Source: CAVUBL01 sp963739795 (GTDB lineage Bacteria > Acidobacteriota > Thermoanaerobaculia > Multivoradales > DATKCC01). Taken from it: a stretch of 64,000 nucleotides of DNA. Shown here one piece after another: positions 16,255 through 25,682 of the stretch. Location of the stretch: positions 434,001 through 498,000 of the forward strand of contig CAVUBL010000021.1 of the NCBI GenBank assembly GCA_963739795.1. Reading direction: 5' to 3'. The notes below the pieces were generated by a model. It worked only from the letters and a program-made list of their open reading frames with translations. It did no database searches and was not told the origin of the DNA. The first letter of the stretch is position 1, and each line of letters begins with the position of its first letter. Made by a program: the position numbers and the translations under genes.

Positions 16255-17337
16255 ATGGAAGACCTCCTGGATCGCCCCGCGGAGGAGGCCGTCCGGCGGA
16301 TCGCCCTCGGCCACCTGGAGGCCGCCACGGTGGCGAAGCCGAGGGTCTTCGACCCCGAGGACGACGAGGGTCTCCACGACTTCCGGGTGGCGGTGCGCCG
16401 CCTGCGAAGCGTGCTGCGGGCCTACTCGGACGTCCTCGGGGGTGCCGTGGGCAAGAAGCTGCGCCGGCGTCTTCGGCAGGTGGCGCGGGCGACCGGCGGC
16501 GGCCGGGACGCCGAGGTGGCCCGGGCCTGGCTGGTGGGGGAGCGCCCGCGTCTCTCCCGGCGGCACCGGGCCGGGCTGGACTGGGCCGTCGGGCGACTGG
16601 ACCGGCGGCTGGGCGAGTCGGCGGCGCCGATCGGGGAGGGGGTCGGGGGGTTCGAGGCGGTGGCCGACCGGCTCCACGGCTGCCTGGTGGTCTACACGGC
16701 GGAGGTGCGCCTCGAGCCCCGGCGCGAGGACACCTTCGCGGCGGCCCTCGCGGCGCGCCTGGAGCGCTACGGCCCGGCCCTCGCCCGGAGGCTCGCCGCC
16801 GTCGCCGGCCCCGAAGATCAGGCGGCGGCCCACCGCGCCCGCCTCGCCGCCAAGCGGCTCCGCTACCTGGTGGAGGCCGCCGCCCCGGCCGAGGCCGCCG
16901 CCCGCGCCCTCGTGACCCGCCTCAAGGACCTGCAGGACCTTCTGGGCGACCTCCACGACGCCCACGTCCTGGAGGCGGATCTGGCCGCCTGGGTGGAACA
17001 GGCGGCGGCGGAGCAGGCCCGGGGGCTCCTGGCGGTGGCCCTCGCCGCGCCGGAGGACGGGGTCCCGCCGCCTCCCCGGCGCCCCTGGGAGGTGGTCCGC
17101 AACCTCATCGCCGTCGCTCGGGTCAACCGGGAGCGGCGCGACGGGCTCTTCGCCGCCCTGGAGTCGGGCTGGCTCTCCGCCGAGGGCCGGGAGGCCTTCG
17201 AGGCCCGGGTGGGGGAGCTGCTCTCGGCGCTGGGCGGGGGTGGGGGCGAGCCCTCCGCCGAGGAGGAGACCGCCGCGTCGCCGCAGGCCGACGAGGTGCC
17301 GCCGGACGGGGCGGCGGGCCCGGTGGGCGGGGACTGA
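16255..17337 (+). CDS. CHAD domain protein (polyphosphate-associated)
   Basis: CHAD domains are helical, histidine-rich modules that bind polyphosphate granules. The 360-residue product shows the repeat signature: VHDFRVAVRRLRS-like block (GLHDFRVAVRRLRSVLRAY) near residue 40 and again AAHRARLAAKRLRYLVE near 190, followed by LKDLQDLLGDLHDAHV. These conserved His, Arg and Lys residues line the polyphosphate-binding groove in known structures. The C-terminal 40 residues are acidic and low complexity. Start ATG at 16255, five bases after the sixA remnant; ppx begins six bases after its stop. An upstream in-frame extension exists but reads as artefact. Role is inferred from the family and the ppk/ppx neighbours. 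Confidence 0.9.
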   Translation: MEDLLDRPAEEAVRRIALGHLEAATVAKPRVFDPEDDEGLHDFRVAVRRLRSVLRAYSDVLGGAVGKKLRRRLRQVARATGGGRDAEVARAWLVGERPRLSRRHRAGLDWAVGRLDRRLGESAAPIGEGVGGFEAVADRLHGCLVVYTAEVRLEPRREDTFAAALAARLERYGPALARRLAAVAGPEDQAAAHRARLAAKRLRYLVEAAAPAEAAARALVTRLKDLQDLLGDLHDAHVLEADLAAWVEQAAAEQARGLLAVALAAPEDGVPPPPRRPWEVVRNLIAVARVNRERRDGLFAALESGWLSAEGREAFEARVGELLSALGGGGGEPSAEEETAASPQADEVPPDGAAGPVGGD

Positions 17338-17343
17338 GGCGTC

Positions 17344-19110
17344 ATGGCGCGGACCCGCAAGCCCCCCGCTCCCGAAGCGCCCGGCACCTCGGCGGAAGCG
17401 GCGGAAGCGCCTGGCACCTCGCGGGGCGAGGCGGTGGCGCCCGAAACGGGTGGCACCTCGGCGGCCGGCACCTCGGCGGCCGAGACCGACTGCCGGCGCC
17501 TGCCCTCGCCCGTCGGGGTCCTGACCCTGCCCGTCGTCCCCCTGGTGCCGCTCGGTGAGGGGGTGGAGGCGCCCCGGCCCGGCCGCCTGGCCGCCATCGA
17601 CATCGGCTCGAACTCGCTCCACATGATCATCGTCGAGGCCGACCCGGCGGGCGGGTACCGGGTTCTGGACCGTGAACGAGAGATGGTCGGCCTCGGGCGG
17701 ACGCTGCAGATGGACGAGGAGCGCGCCCGACTGCCCGCCGAGGCGGTGGAGGCCGCCCTCGAGACGCTCCGGAGGTTCCTCGTCCTCGCCTCCCTCCGCG
17801 GCGCCGCCGAGGCGGTCGCCGTCGCCACTAGCGCGGTGCGCGAGGCCGTCGACCGCGAGGAGTTCGTGGCCCGGGTCGAGGCCCAGACCGGCCTCAGGGT
17901 GCGCGTGCTCTCGGGCGCCGAGGAGGGCTACCTCGTGTACCTGGCGGTGCGCGAGGCGGTGGACCTCGCGGAGCCACGGGGAGTGATCGCCGACCTGGGG
18001 GGAGGGAGCACCGAGTGGATCCGGGTCGAGGGCGGCGAGATGGTGGGGGTCGAGAGCCTGGCCCTGGGGTCGCTGCGCCTGGGCCGGCTCCTGCCCAAGG
18101 CGCCCCCGACCGACGCCGAGCTCGCGCGCCTGACCAAGCGCATCGCCCGGGGCCTCGAGGACCTTCCCTCCGACGGCCCCGCCGACCGGATGATCGCGAC
18201 CTCGGGCACCGCCGTGGCCGTCGCCGGTCTGTCCGAGCTGTGGGCCGGCCGACCGTGGCGCGCCGCGCCCGGGGCCCTGCGCAACCTCGAGACCGGCGAC
18301 CTGGACACGGTCGTGGCCCGTCTCTCGCGCCTCTCGCGCAAGGAGATCGCCGGCCTGCCGCCGGTGGACGCGGCGCGTGCGTCCTCGATCCTCGCCGGGG
18401 CGGTGCTCCTGCGCCGGCTCCTCGCCGCCGCCGGCAGCGAACGCCTCGCGGTCTGCGACCGGAGCCTGCGCGACGGCCTGGTCCTCGCTACCCTCGGGCG
18501 CACGGCGGAGCCGGCCGGGAGCTCGCGCCGCCGCCAGGTCGAGCGCCTGGCACGGCGCGTGGAGAGTGTCTACGCCCACAGCGTCCAGTGCGCCCGCCTG
18601 GCGGTCCGCCTGTTCGACGTCACCATGTCGATCCACGGCTTCGGGCCCCGCGAGCGGGAATGGCTCGAGTACGCAGCCATGCTTCACGACATCGGCTACT
18701 CGGTCCACCATCGGCGCCACCAGGAGCACAGCCGCTACCTGATCGCCAACTCCGGTCTGGAGGGCTTCGATCCCGGCGAGCTCCGCCTGATCGCCCTGAC
18801 CGCCGGCTACCACCGCGGCCGGCGTCCGCGCTCCGGCGACCCGGCGCTCGCCGGGCTGGCGCCGTGGGAGCGCAAGGTGGTCAAGGGCCTGGTCGCCCTC
18901 CTGCGCCTCGCCGACGCCCTGGACCGCACCCACGCCTCCCGGGTCGAGACCCTCTTCTGCGCCATCCGCAAGCGCAAGGTGCGCCTCGACGTCATCTCCG
19001 CCTTCGACGTCTCCCTGGAGCTCGAGGCCGCCCGCAAGCAGAAGCGCCTGTTCGAGACGCGTTGGGGCGTCAAGGTCCGCCTCCAGCAGGGCCTCTCGCC
19101 GGCGCGCTGA
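17344..19110 (+). CDS. ppx: Exopolyphosphatase / pppGpp phosphohydrolase with HD-type C-terminus
   Basis: Ppx/GppA family enzyme that removes terminal phosphates from polyphosphate or converts pppGpp to ppGpp. Residues about 78-380 hold the ASKHA-fold: AAIDIGSNSLHMIIVE (phosphate 1), ATSAVREAVDRE, SGAEEGYLVY and VIADLGGGSTEW (phosphate 2). Residues about 400-560 form an HD-like domain (HSVQCARLAVRLFD, then YAAMLHDIGYSVHHRRHQEHS). The first 60 residues are unusual: about four GTS-containing units encoded by repeats of GGCACCTCGGCGG (17386-17485); the true start may lie downstream. It is six bases after CHAD in the polyphosphate operon. Which substrate dominates cannot be told from sequence. 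Confidence 0.92.
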   Translation: MARTRKPPAPEAPGTSAEAAEAPGTSRGEAVAPETGGTSAAGTSAAETDCRRLPSPVGVLTLPVVPLVPLGEGVEAPRPGRLAAIDIGSNSLHMIIVEADPAGGYRVLDREREMVGLGRTLQMDEERARLPAEAVEAALETLRRFLVLASLRGAAEAVAVATSAVREAVDREEFVARVEAQTGLRVRVLSGAEEGYLVYLAVREAVDLAEPRGVIADLGGGSTEWIRVEGGEMVGVESLALGSLRLGRLLPKAPPTDAELARLTKRIARGLEDLPSDGPADRMIATSGTAVAVAGLSELWAGRPWRAAPGALRNLETGDLDTVVARLSRLSRKEIAGLPPVDAARASSILAGAVLLRRLLAAAGSERLAVCDRSLRDGLVLATLGRTAEPAGSSRRRQVERLARRVESVYAHSVQCARLAVRLFDVTMSIHGFGPREREWLEYAAMLHDIGYSVHHRRHQEHSRYLIANSGLEGFDPGELRLIALTAGYHRGRRPRSGDPALAGLAPWERKVVKGLVALLRLADALDRTHASRVETLFCAIRKRKVRLDVISAFDVSLELEAARKQKRLFETRWGVKVRLQQGLSPAR

Positions 19111-19117
19111 CGGACTC

Positions 19118-20656
19118 CTATCGCGGGTAGAGGACCACCCGGCGGTACGGCTCGGTGCCCTTGGACTCCGAGGCCAGGCCGGCGCTCTCGACCAGCTCGT
19201 GCTGGAGGCGGCGGATCTGCCGGTCCTGGGGCGAGAGCTCCACCGGATGGCCGCGCTCGAGGACCTGGTCGATCGCCTTCTCGGTCTGCTCGAGGGCCAC
19301 CTCGTAGCCCTCGGCGAACTCCTCGATGCCGAAGCGGTCGCGGAGGAACTTCTCCATCTGCTTGATGGTGTTCGAGCGCACCACCTCGAGGGGCAGACCC
19401 CGGGCCTCGGCGTCGCGCAAGCGCTTGGGCTGGCGTCGCTCCTGGCTCTTCAGGGTGAGCACGATGTCGGCCTGGCGGTAGTCGTCGACCAGGTAGGCCG
19501 GCACGCCGAGGCCGTGAATGGCCCGCTCGAGCTTGCCCCGCGAGATGGCATAAGGGAAGACGCGGAGGATCTTGCGCTCCGGGCGCAGGCCGGGGCCCCC
19601 CGCCGGCTGCGGCGCGGCCGGTCTCGGCGGCGCGGTCGCCGGCTCCGGGGTCTCCCGGATCTCCACCCCGCCCTCCACCGTGCGCAGGCGCCGCTCGGGG
19701 CGCAGGGGCTCGCCGCGCAGGAACCGGTCGACCGTCTCGGCCACCCGGTGGTGCACCGCCAGGCGGTCGCGCTCCTGGATCTCCACCACCACGTCGAAGG
19801 TGGGCGGCTGCTTGCGCTCGAGCACCGTCTTCTGGGTGTGGCGGCGGCGCGCCTCTTCGTCGGAGAGGGTGACGGCGTGGATGCCGCCCACCAGGTCGGC
19901 CAGCGTCGGGTTCTGGAGCAGGTTGTCGAGGCTGTTGCCGTGGGCGGTGGCGATGAGCTGAACGCCGCGCTCGGCGATGGTGCGGGCGGCCAGGGCCTCG
20001 GCGCCGGTGCCGATCTCGTCGATCACGATGACCTCGGGCATGTGGTTCTCCACCGCCTCGATCATGACCGCGTGCTGCTGGTCGGGCGAAGGCACCTGCA
20101 TGCGCCGGGCTCGGCCGATGCCCGGGTGGGGAATGTCGCCGTCGCCGGCGATCTCGTTCGAGGTGTCGACCACCACCACCCGCTTGTCCAGGTCGTCGGC
20201 GAGCACCCGGGCGGCCTCGCGAAGGAGGGTCGTCTTGCCCACCCCCGGCCGTCCCAGGAGCAGGATCGACTCGCCCGCCTCGACGACGTCGCGCAGGATG
20301 TCGACGGTGCCGATGACGGCCCGGCCCACGCGGCAGGTCAGGCCGATCACCGCGCCCTCGCGGTTGCGCAACGCCGAGATGCGGTGGAGCGTGCGCTCGA
20401 TGCCGGCCCGGTTGTCCTTGCCGAACCGGCCGATCCGGTCGACCACCGTCCGAAGGTCGTCGCGGGAGACCGGCTCGTCACCGATCGCCAGCACCCGGCC
20501 CGGAAATCGCGCCTCCGGGATGCGGCCCAGGTCCAGGACCACCTCCACGAGGTCCTCGCGCTCCGGCGACCGCTCGATCGCCTCCCGGATTTTCGCGGGC
20601 ATGATGTCGAGGAGGAGCTCCAGGTCGTCGGTGACGCTCTTCTGCAAGGTGCTCAC
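19118..20656 (-). CDS. Ycf45-like AAA ATPase with R3H domain
   Basis: Predicted nucleic-acid-binding ATPase related to SpoIIIAA and to the plastid/cyanobacterial Ycf45 proteins. The 512 residues contain an N-terminal domain (LELLLDIMPAKIREAI; GRVLAIGDEPVSRDDL), a P-loop ATPase core at about 110-300 with Walker A LLLGRPGVGKTTLLRE and Walker B EVIVIDEIGT, then a linker and a C-terminal part (about 360-512) with the R3H-like ending (HELVESAGLASESKGTEPYRRVV). The start is a GTG at 20656 after AGGAGG. It is convergent with ppx, eight bases apart. Its cellular role is not established; the R3H domain implies binding of single-stranded nucleic acid. Confidence 0.85.
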   Translation of the reverse strand: MSTLQKSVTDDLELLLDIMPAKIREAIERSPEREDLVEVVLDLGRIPEARFPGRVLAIGDEPVSRDDLRTVVDRIGRFGKDNRAGIERTLHRISALRNREGAVIGLTCRVGRAVIGTVDILRDVVEAGESILLLGRPGVGKTTLLREAARVLADDLDKRVVVVDTSNEIAGDGDIPHPGIGRARRMQVPSPDQQHAVMIEAVENHMPEVIVIDEIGTGAEALAARTIAERGVQLIATAHGNSLDNLLQNPTLADLVGGIHAVTLSDEEARRRHTQKTVLERKQPPTFDVVVEIQERDRLAVHHRVAETVDRFLRGEPLRPERRLRTVEGGVEIRETPEPATAPPRPAAPQPAGGPGLRPERKILRVFPYAISRGKLERAIHGLGVPAYLVDDYRQADIVLTLKSQERRQPKRLRDAEARGLPLEVVRSNTIKQMEKFLRDRFGIEEFAEGYEVALEQTEKAIDQVLERGHPVELSPQDRQIRRLQHELVESAGLASESKGTEPYRRVVLYPR

Positions 20657-20759
20657 ATCGACCTCCTCGCGAACCTCCGGCAGCCCCCGGACGATTCTCC
20701 CACGGGCGGAGCCGGTCGGCGCGGCGACTTCCGACGTTGCGAGCGGGTCGAAGGCCGGC

Positions 20760-22772
20760 TCAGGGGCGGAGCTTCAGCGCGCCGGCCGCCGCCAGCAGCC
20801 CGCCGAACAGCAGGAGCATCCAGCCTCCGAGGGTGGGAATCTCGAGGACCCCCGCGTACGTGAAGCCGCCGGCGAGCGTGGCGGTGCCACCCGGGCCGGT
20901 GACGGCGACGTCGACGGTGCCGCGGGCGTGGGGAGGCGTCACGGCCGTAATCGTCGTGTCGCTCGTGACGGTGAACGAGGCCGCGGGCACCCCGCCGAAG
21001 GTGACGTCGCTCGCGAGCGCCAGGTCGGTGCCGGTGATCGTGACGATGGTCCCGCCCTCGACGGGGCCGATGTCGGGCGAGACAGAGGCGATCGTCGGCG
21101 AGGGGACGAAGGTGTAGGCGTTGCTCGCCGTGCCGCCCCCTCCGGGGGTGGTGACCGTGACGTCGACGGTGGCGGCCGGATGGGCCGGGGTCGTGGCGGT
21201 GATGGACGTGTCGCCATCCACCGTGAAGGAGGGGGCCGAGATCCCGCCGAAGGCGACGTCGGTGACGTTGGTGAACCCGCTTCCGGTGAGGGTGACGGTC
21301 TGGCCGCCGGCGACGGGGCCGATGTCCGGTGACACGTCGGTGATCGGTGACGGTCCGAGGACGGTGGCGGTCACGGCGTAGTCGCCGGCGCCGATCAGGC
21401 CGGCGTAGTCGATGCGGAAGTCGTGACCGCCGACCGTCAGGGTTCCACCGTCGCCGATGTTGTCGAAGACGTTCCCGTCCCAGTTGCTGTCGTCGTAGTC
21501 GATGAGCGTGAACACGTCGCCGGGCCGGAAGGTCTCGGCCGAATCGAAGGAGAGGCTCAGGGTCTTGCTGCCGCTGCGGATCAAGAGCTGGTACGGGGTG
21601 ATGCGGCCCGAGATCGGGTGGCCCATCGAGTCGTGGCCCAGCTCGAAGTTCACGAGGGCCTCTGACGAGGCGGTGTTGGCGATGATCAATCCATTGACGG
21701 GCACCGTGATGGTCGACCCTTTGGCGATCGAGACGTTCGCTTTGCCCTTGAGCCCGGCGATCATTCCATTCCCAACGTCGAGGGTCCCGTCGATGAGATC
21801 GAGCGTTCCCGCCGCCGTTCCGGAGTTGATGCCCATCTGCAGCATTCCATGGACGTCCATCGTGCTCCCGCCGTCGATCGTCACGGAGCCGTGGGAATCC
21901 GTGCCGACGCCGATGGCGAACAGGTTGCTGGTGGTCACGGAGCTGCCGCCTTCCAAGGAGAGAGCACCGGTCGCGCCGACCCCGTCACCGACCCTGAGGT
22001 AGTGCTGGCACGTCACCGAGCTTCCGTTCCGCAGGCTGAGCGTGCCGGTGCTGGTGCCCCCGGATCCGACGATGATGTCGTTCCCGCTGACAAAGCTTCC
22101 GCCTTGGTCGAGGGCGACCGTGGCGTTGGAGCCGCTTGCGCCACCGAGCCGGACGAGGCCGCCGCCGCTCTCCAGGCTGGCTCCGTTGGAGACGGAGATT
22201 CGAGCGACCGAGCTCGTCGTACCGGCGACGCCGACCGGGCCGGACCCGCTGAGGCGCAAGATGGCGTGGTCGTCGACGGTGAGCGTCATCAGGCTCGAGC
22301 CGTTGTTGAGCGAGAGCCCGTGGCCGACGGTCACCAGCGTGTCCTGGCCGGTGAAGAGCAGGGTGTTGCCGGTGTCGTTCCAGTTGTTGAGGATAAGATC
22401 GTGCGCGACATTGAGGAGGCCTCCGGCCTCGACGGTGACATGGGCCTCGCCGTTGATCCCGGCGGTGAAGTCGTAGGTCTCCGCCTCGGAGCCGGCGCCG
22501 GTGACCAGGACCTGACCCGAGCCGTTGACACCACTGAGCAGGACCCCGACGAAGAGGACCTTGCCCGAATCGGTGCCGGTGGAAAACGTGCTGCCGCCGT
22601 CGATCTCGAGGGTGCCGGGGGCGCCGTAGCCGACGCGGAGGTTGCTGCCCTGCACCGGCGGGTCGGGGTCGACCGCGCCCGTGGTGACGATGGCGGCCGA
22701 GGCGGGCAGGCCCGCCGTCAGGATCGTGGCTGCGAACAGGTTGACGAGACGAAGACGTTTCACGGGAAGCAT
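20760..22772 (-). CDS. IPTL-CTERM-anchored surface protein with beta-helix repeats and two IPT/TIG domains
   Basis: Large exported protein expected to be sorted by an exosortase. The 670 residues comprise a signal peptide (1-26), an autotransporter-like repeat region (about 30-400) with successive units such as LEIDGGSTFSTG, LSLRNGSSVT, LSLEGGSSVT and VTIDGGSTMDV typical of right-handed beta helices, then two IPT/TIG immunoglobulin-like domains (about 478-560 and 563-640; both begin DVSPDIGPV or SVSPDIGPV). It ends with EIPTLGGWMLLLFGG, a hydrophobic run and LKLRP, the layout of IPTL-CTERM sorting signals. No exosortase gene lies in the window. The two TIG domains are near repeats of each other. 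The function, probably adhesion or extracellular matrix, is inference. Confidence 0.82.
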   Translation of the reverse strand: MLPVKRLRLVNLFAATILTAGLPASAAIVTTGAVDPDPPVQGSNLRVGYGAPGTLEIDGGSTFSTGTDSGKVLFVGVLLSGVNGSGQVLVTGAGSEAETYDFTAGINGEAHVTVEAGGLLNVAHDLILNNWNDTGNTLLFTGQDTLVTVGHGLSLNNGSSLMTLTVDDHAILRLSGSGPVGVAGTTSSVARISVSNGASLESGGGLVRLGGASGSNATVALDQGGSFVSGNDIIVGSGGTSTGTLSLRNGSSVTCQHYLRVGDGVGATGALSLEGGSSVTTSNLFAIGVGTDSHGSVTIDGGSTMDVHGMLQMGINSGTAAGTLDLIDGTLDVGNGMIAGLKGKANVSIAKGSTITVPVNGLIIANTASSEALVNFELGHDSMGHPISGRITPYQLLIRSGSKTLSLSFDSAETFRPGDVFTLIDYDDSNWDGNVFDNIGDGGTLTVGGHDFRIDYAGLIGAGDYAVTATVLGPSPITDVSPDIGPVAGGQTVTLTGSGFTNVTDVAFGGISAPSFTVDGDTSITATTPAHPAATVDVTVTTPGGGGTASNAYTFVPSPTIASVSPDIGPVEGGTIVTITGTDLALASDVTFGGVPAASFTVTSDTTITAVTPPHARGTVDVAVTGPGGTATLAGGFTYAGVLEIPTLGGWMLLLFGGLLAAAGALKLRP

Positions 22773-22969
22773 TCCTCCGAAGATTCCTACCTGACAGCTC
22801 GAAGTCGTGTTCCAACGGCCCGCGCCTCGACCCGCGCGAAGACCGACCCGCCGAGAATCGGGCCCGCCCGCGTATGGTGGAGTATAAGCCGCTATGCCTG
22901 GAGTAGCGTGAAAATCGCCGCGACCTCACCACGGCGCCCGCGGCAGGGCCGGAGGTCTCTCTCGGGCGC

Positions 22970-25663
22970 TCAGGGCTGGAGGGCGGCTGCGATGCGCTGG
23001 CGAAGCTCGAGGTCGGCGTCCTTCGCCCCCGGCTCCGGCAGGTGCGCGATGGCCTCGCGCAAGAGCGGCCCGGCCTCGGCCTTCCGGCCGACCCGGCCGA
23101 GGGCGAGTGCGAGATCGAGGGCGGTCTCGGCCCGCTCGGGATCCTCGGCCCGGTCGGCGCTGCGCCGGATGTCGAGGGCGGCCCGATAGCGCCTGACGGC
23201 CGACTTCCAGTCGCCGCGCTCGCCGGCGAGGTGGCCGAGGTGCTCGAGGCTGTGGGCGATGTCCGGGTGGTTCGCGCCCAGGGCCCGGCGACGGATGCGC
23301 AGCGCCTCGAGCTGGTGCTGCCGCGCCTCGTCGTCGCGCCCCAGCCGATCGAGGGCGACGGCGAGGTTGTCGTGGCTCCAGGCGGTGTCCGGATGGTCGG
23401 GGCCGAGGGTCTTCAACCGCAGCGCCAGCGCCTCGCGCAGGTAGGGCTCCGCCGCCGCGGGATGGCCGAGGTCGAGCTGCAACCTGCCGAGGTTGTTGAG
23501 GCTGATGGCGATGTCGGGGTGGGAGTCGCCGAGGATCTTGCGCTTGATCTTCAATGCCTCTGCGAAGAGCGGCGCCGCTTCGGCGAGGCGCCCCTGAGTG
23601 GCGATCGCCGCGGCCAGGTTCTCGAGGTTCTGTGCCGTCCAGGCGTGATCGGAGCCGAGGAGCCGCCGCGACCGCGCCACGGCGTCCCGGTAGGTCGTCT
23701 CGGCCTCCGCCGCCCGGCCCTGGACGAACTGGAGGTTGCCCAGGGCGGAGACGGCGCCGATCAGGCCGTGCTCGTCCGACGCTTTCGAGTAGAGCCCGAT
23801 CGCCTCGCGAAGCTGGCGCTCGGCGTCGTCGAAGCGCGCCTGCCGGCGGGCGATGCGGGCGTCGAGCACCAGCACGCCGGCGAGAAGCCTCGCCGCCTCG
23901 GGTCCCCGGAGCTCGCTGCGGCCGATTCTCGCCGCCTCGTCGAGGCGGGCCTGCGCCTGGACGAGATCACCCTCCTGGTAGGCGAGTCGTCCGAGCTCGC
24001 GCTCGGCCACGGCGCGCGTCGGGGCGGCGTCCGGGCCCTGCACCCGGTCGAGGTCCGAAAGCGCCCGTTCGAGCTGCGTGCGGGCCGCGTCGTCGACGGC
24101 GAGCTCGTGATAGACGCCGCCCAACGTGGTGCGCAGCCGGGCGGCCTCCAACGGGTGGCTCTCGAGCTCGTCGACGCGGGCGGCCCCTTCGTCGAGCAGC
24201 TCGCGGGCGGTGATCTGGGAGGGTGGCCGGTCGGCACCGGCCCGGCTCGCCGCGGCACCACGAAAGAGCTGTTGCAGGAAGTCCGAGGTCGCGTTGGCCT
24301 CGTCGCGCGCGGCCAAGGCCCGCGACGCTTCCTGGCGCGCCTCGGCCGCCGCCGCTCGCGCCGCGGTCTCGGCCCGCCGGGCCCGGACCAGGCCGAGCCC
24401 CGTGCCCGCCACGCCGACCAGCAGAGCGAGCACCACCGCGCTCCCCGCGGCGACGACTCCACGATGGCGGCGCACCAGCTTGCCGAGCAGGTAGCTCGCG
24501 CTCTGGGGCCGCGCGACCACGGGCTCTCCGCGCTGGTGGCGCTCGATGTCGGCGGCGAGCTCGGCGGCCGATGCGTAGCGCTCGGCGGGCTCCCGGGCGA
24601 CCGCCCGCAGGACGATCCAGTCCAGGTCGCCGCGCAAGCGCTCGTAGAGGCCCGGCAACGACTCGTTCCGGCGCCGGGCGATCTCCTCTCGCTTGGCTTG
24701 CGGGAGGGTGTCGAGCTGCGTGCTGGGCCTCCGGGGCTCGTGCTCGGCGCGCCGGCGCAGGAACTCGAAGGGAGCCTCCGGGGCCGCGTCCCACGGCAGC
24801 ACGCCGCAGAGCAGGTTGTAGAGGAGCACCCCGAGCGAGAAGACGTCCGAGCGGGTGTCGACCGTGCCCCCCAGGCCGAGCGCCTCCGGGCTCATGTAGG
24901 CCGGCGTGCCGACCCGGCCGTCGCGGGTGAGACCGGCGCCGGGCTCCTCGTCGAGCCACTTGGCGATCCCGAAGTCGATGATCCGCGCCACCGGCTCGCC
25001 ATCCACCTCGGTCACCAGGACGTTCGACGGCTTGAGGTCGCGGTGCAGCACCAGGCGCTGGTGCGCGTGCTCGGTGCCGCGGCAGACCTGGGTGAAGATC
25101 CGCAAGCGCTCCGGCAGCGACAGCTCGTGGCGGTCGCAGTAGGCGGTGACGGGCTCGCCGTCGATCAGCTCCATGGCGAAGTAGGGGCGCCCGCCACCGG
25201 TCGTCCCCGCCTCGAGGATGCGCCCGATGTTGGGGTGGTCGAGGCGCCCCAGGGCCTCCCGCTCGGCGTGGAACCGCGCCTCGGCCAGCGGGCCCCAGCT
25301 CGCCAGCGGTAGGATCTTGAGCGCGACCCGCCGGCGCACGGGCTCTTCCTGCTCGGCCAGGAACACCTGACCCATGCCCCCGACGCCGAGCGCCGAGAGG
25401 ATGCGGAAGTGCCCGACCCGCTCGGGGGCGGGCTCGAGGGGGGGTACCTCCGCGGCCGGGAGCGCCAGGAGCCCCCGGCCGCGATCCCCCAGGAAGGTCG
25501 AGTCCGCCTCCCCGGCGAGGATCGCCCGCACCTCCTCGGCCACTTCCGGCGCCTGCGCGGCGAGCCACTCCTCCCGCGCCTCTCCCTCGAGCTCGACGGC
25601 CCGCTCGAGCGCCTCGTAGACCCGGCGCCGAGTCTCGAGGTCGCCGCTCGTCGCGCCGCTCAT
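22970..25663 (-). CDS. Membrane-anchored serine/threonine protein kinase with TPR tail
   Basis: Hanks-type kinase with an output domain made of TPR repeats. In the 897 residues: N-terminal helical segment (1-85, as common in acidobacterial kinases), kinase domain about 87-360 with the glycine loop LGVGGMGQVF, Lys in VALKIL, catalytic HRDLKPSN, IIDFGIAK and TPAYMSPEAL, then one transmembrane helix (about 400-425, VVAAGSAVVLALLVGVAG) and about ten TPR-like units (for example HPDIAISLNNLGRLQLDLGHPAAAEPYLREAL repeated with variation). The kinase would face the cytoplasm and the TPRs the periplasm. Start ATG at 25663 follows GAGGAG, 20 bp after the ECF sigma gene stop, so the two form an operon. 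Confidence 0.93.
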   Translation of the reverse strand: MSGATSGDLETRRRVYEALERAVELEGEAREEWLAAQAPEVAEEVRAILAGEADSTFLGDRGRGLLALPAAEVPPLEPAPERVGHFRILSALGVGGMGQVFLAEQEEPVRRRVALKILPLASWGPLAEARFHAEREALGRLDHPNIGRILEAGTTGGGRPYFAMELIDGEPVTAYCDRHELSLPERLRIFTQVCRGTEHAHQRLVLHRDLKPSNVLVTEVDGEPVARIIDFGIAKWLDEEPGAGLTRDGRVGTPAYMSPEALGLGGTVDTRSDVFSLGVLLYNLLCGVLPWDAAPEAPFEFLRRRAEHEPRRPSTQLDTLPQAKREEIARRRNESLPGLYERLRGDLDWIVLRAVAREPAERYASAAELAADIERHQRGEPVVARPQSASYLLGKLVRRHRGVVAAGSAVVLALLVGVAGTGLGLVRARRAETAARAAAAEARQEASRALAARDEANATSDFLQQLFRGAAASRAGADRPPSQITARELLDEGAARVDELESHPLEAARLRTTLGGVYHELAVDDAARTQLERALSDLDRVQGPDAAPTRAVAERELGRLAYQEGDLVQAQARLDEAARIGRSELRGPEAARLLAGVLVLDARIARRQARFDDAERQLREAIGLYSKASDEHGLIGAVSALGNLQFVQGRAAEAETTYRDAVARSRRLLGSDHAWTAQNLENLAAAIATQGRLAEAAPLFAEALKIKRKILGDSHPDIAISLNNLGRLQLDLGHPAAAEPYLREALALRLKTLGPDHPDTAWSHDNLAVALDRLGRDDEARQHQLEALRIRRRALGANHPDIAHSLEHLGHLAGERGDWKSAVRRYRAALDIRRSADRAEDPERAETALDLALALGRVGRKAEAGPLLREAIAHLPEPGAKDADLELRQRIAAALQP

Positions 25664-25682
25664 CCGCCGGCTCCTCGGCAGC

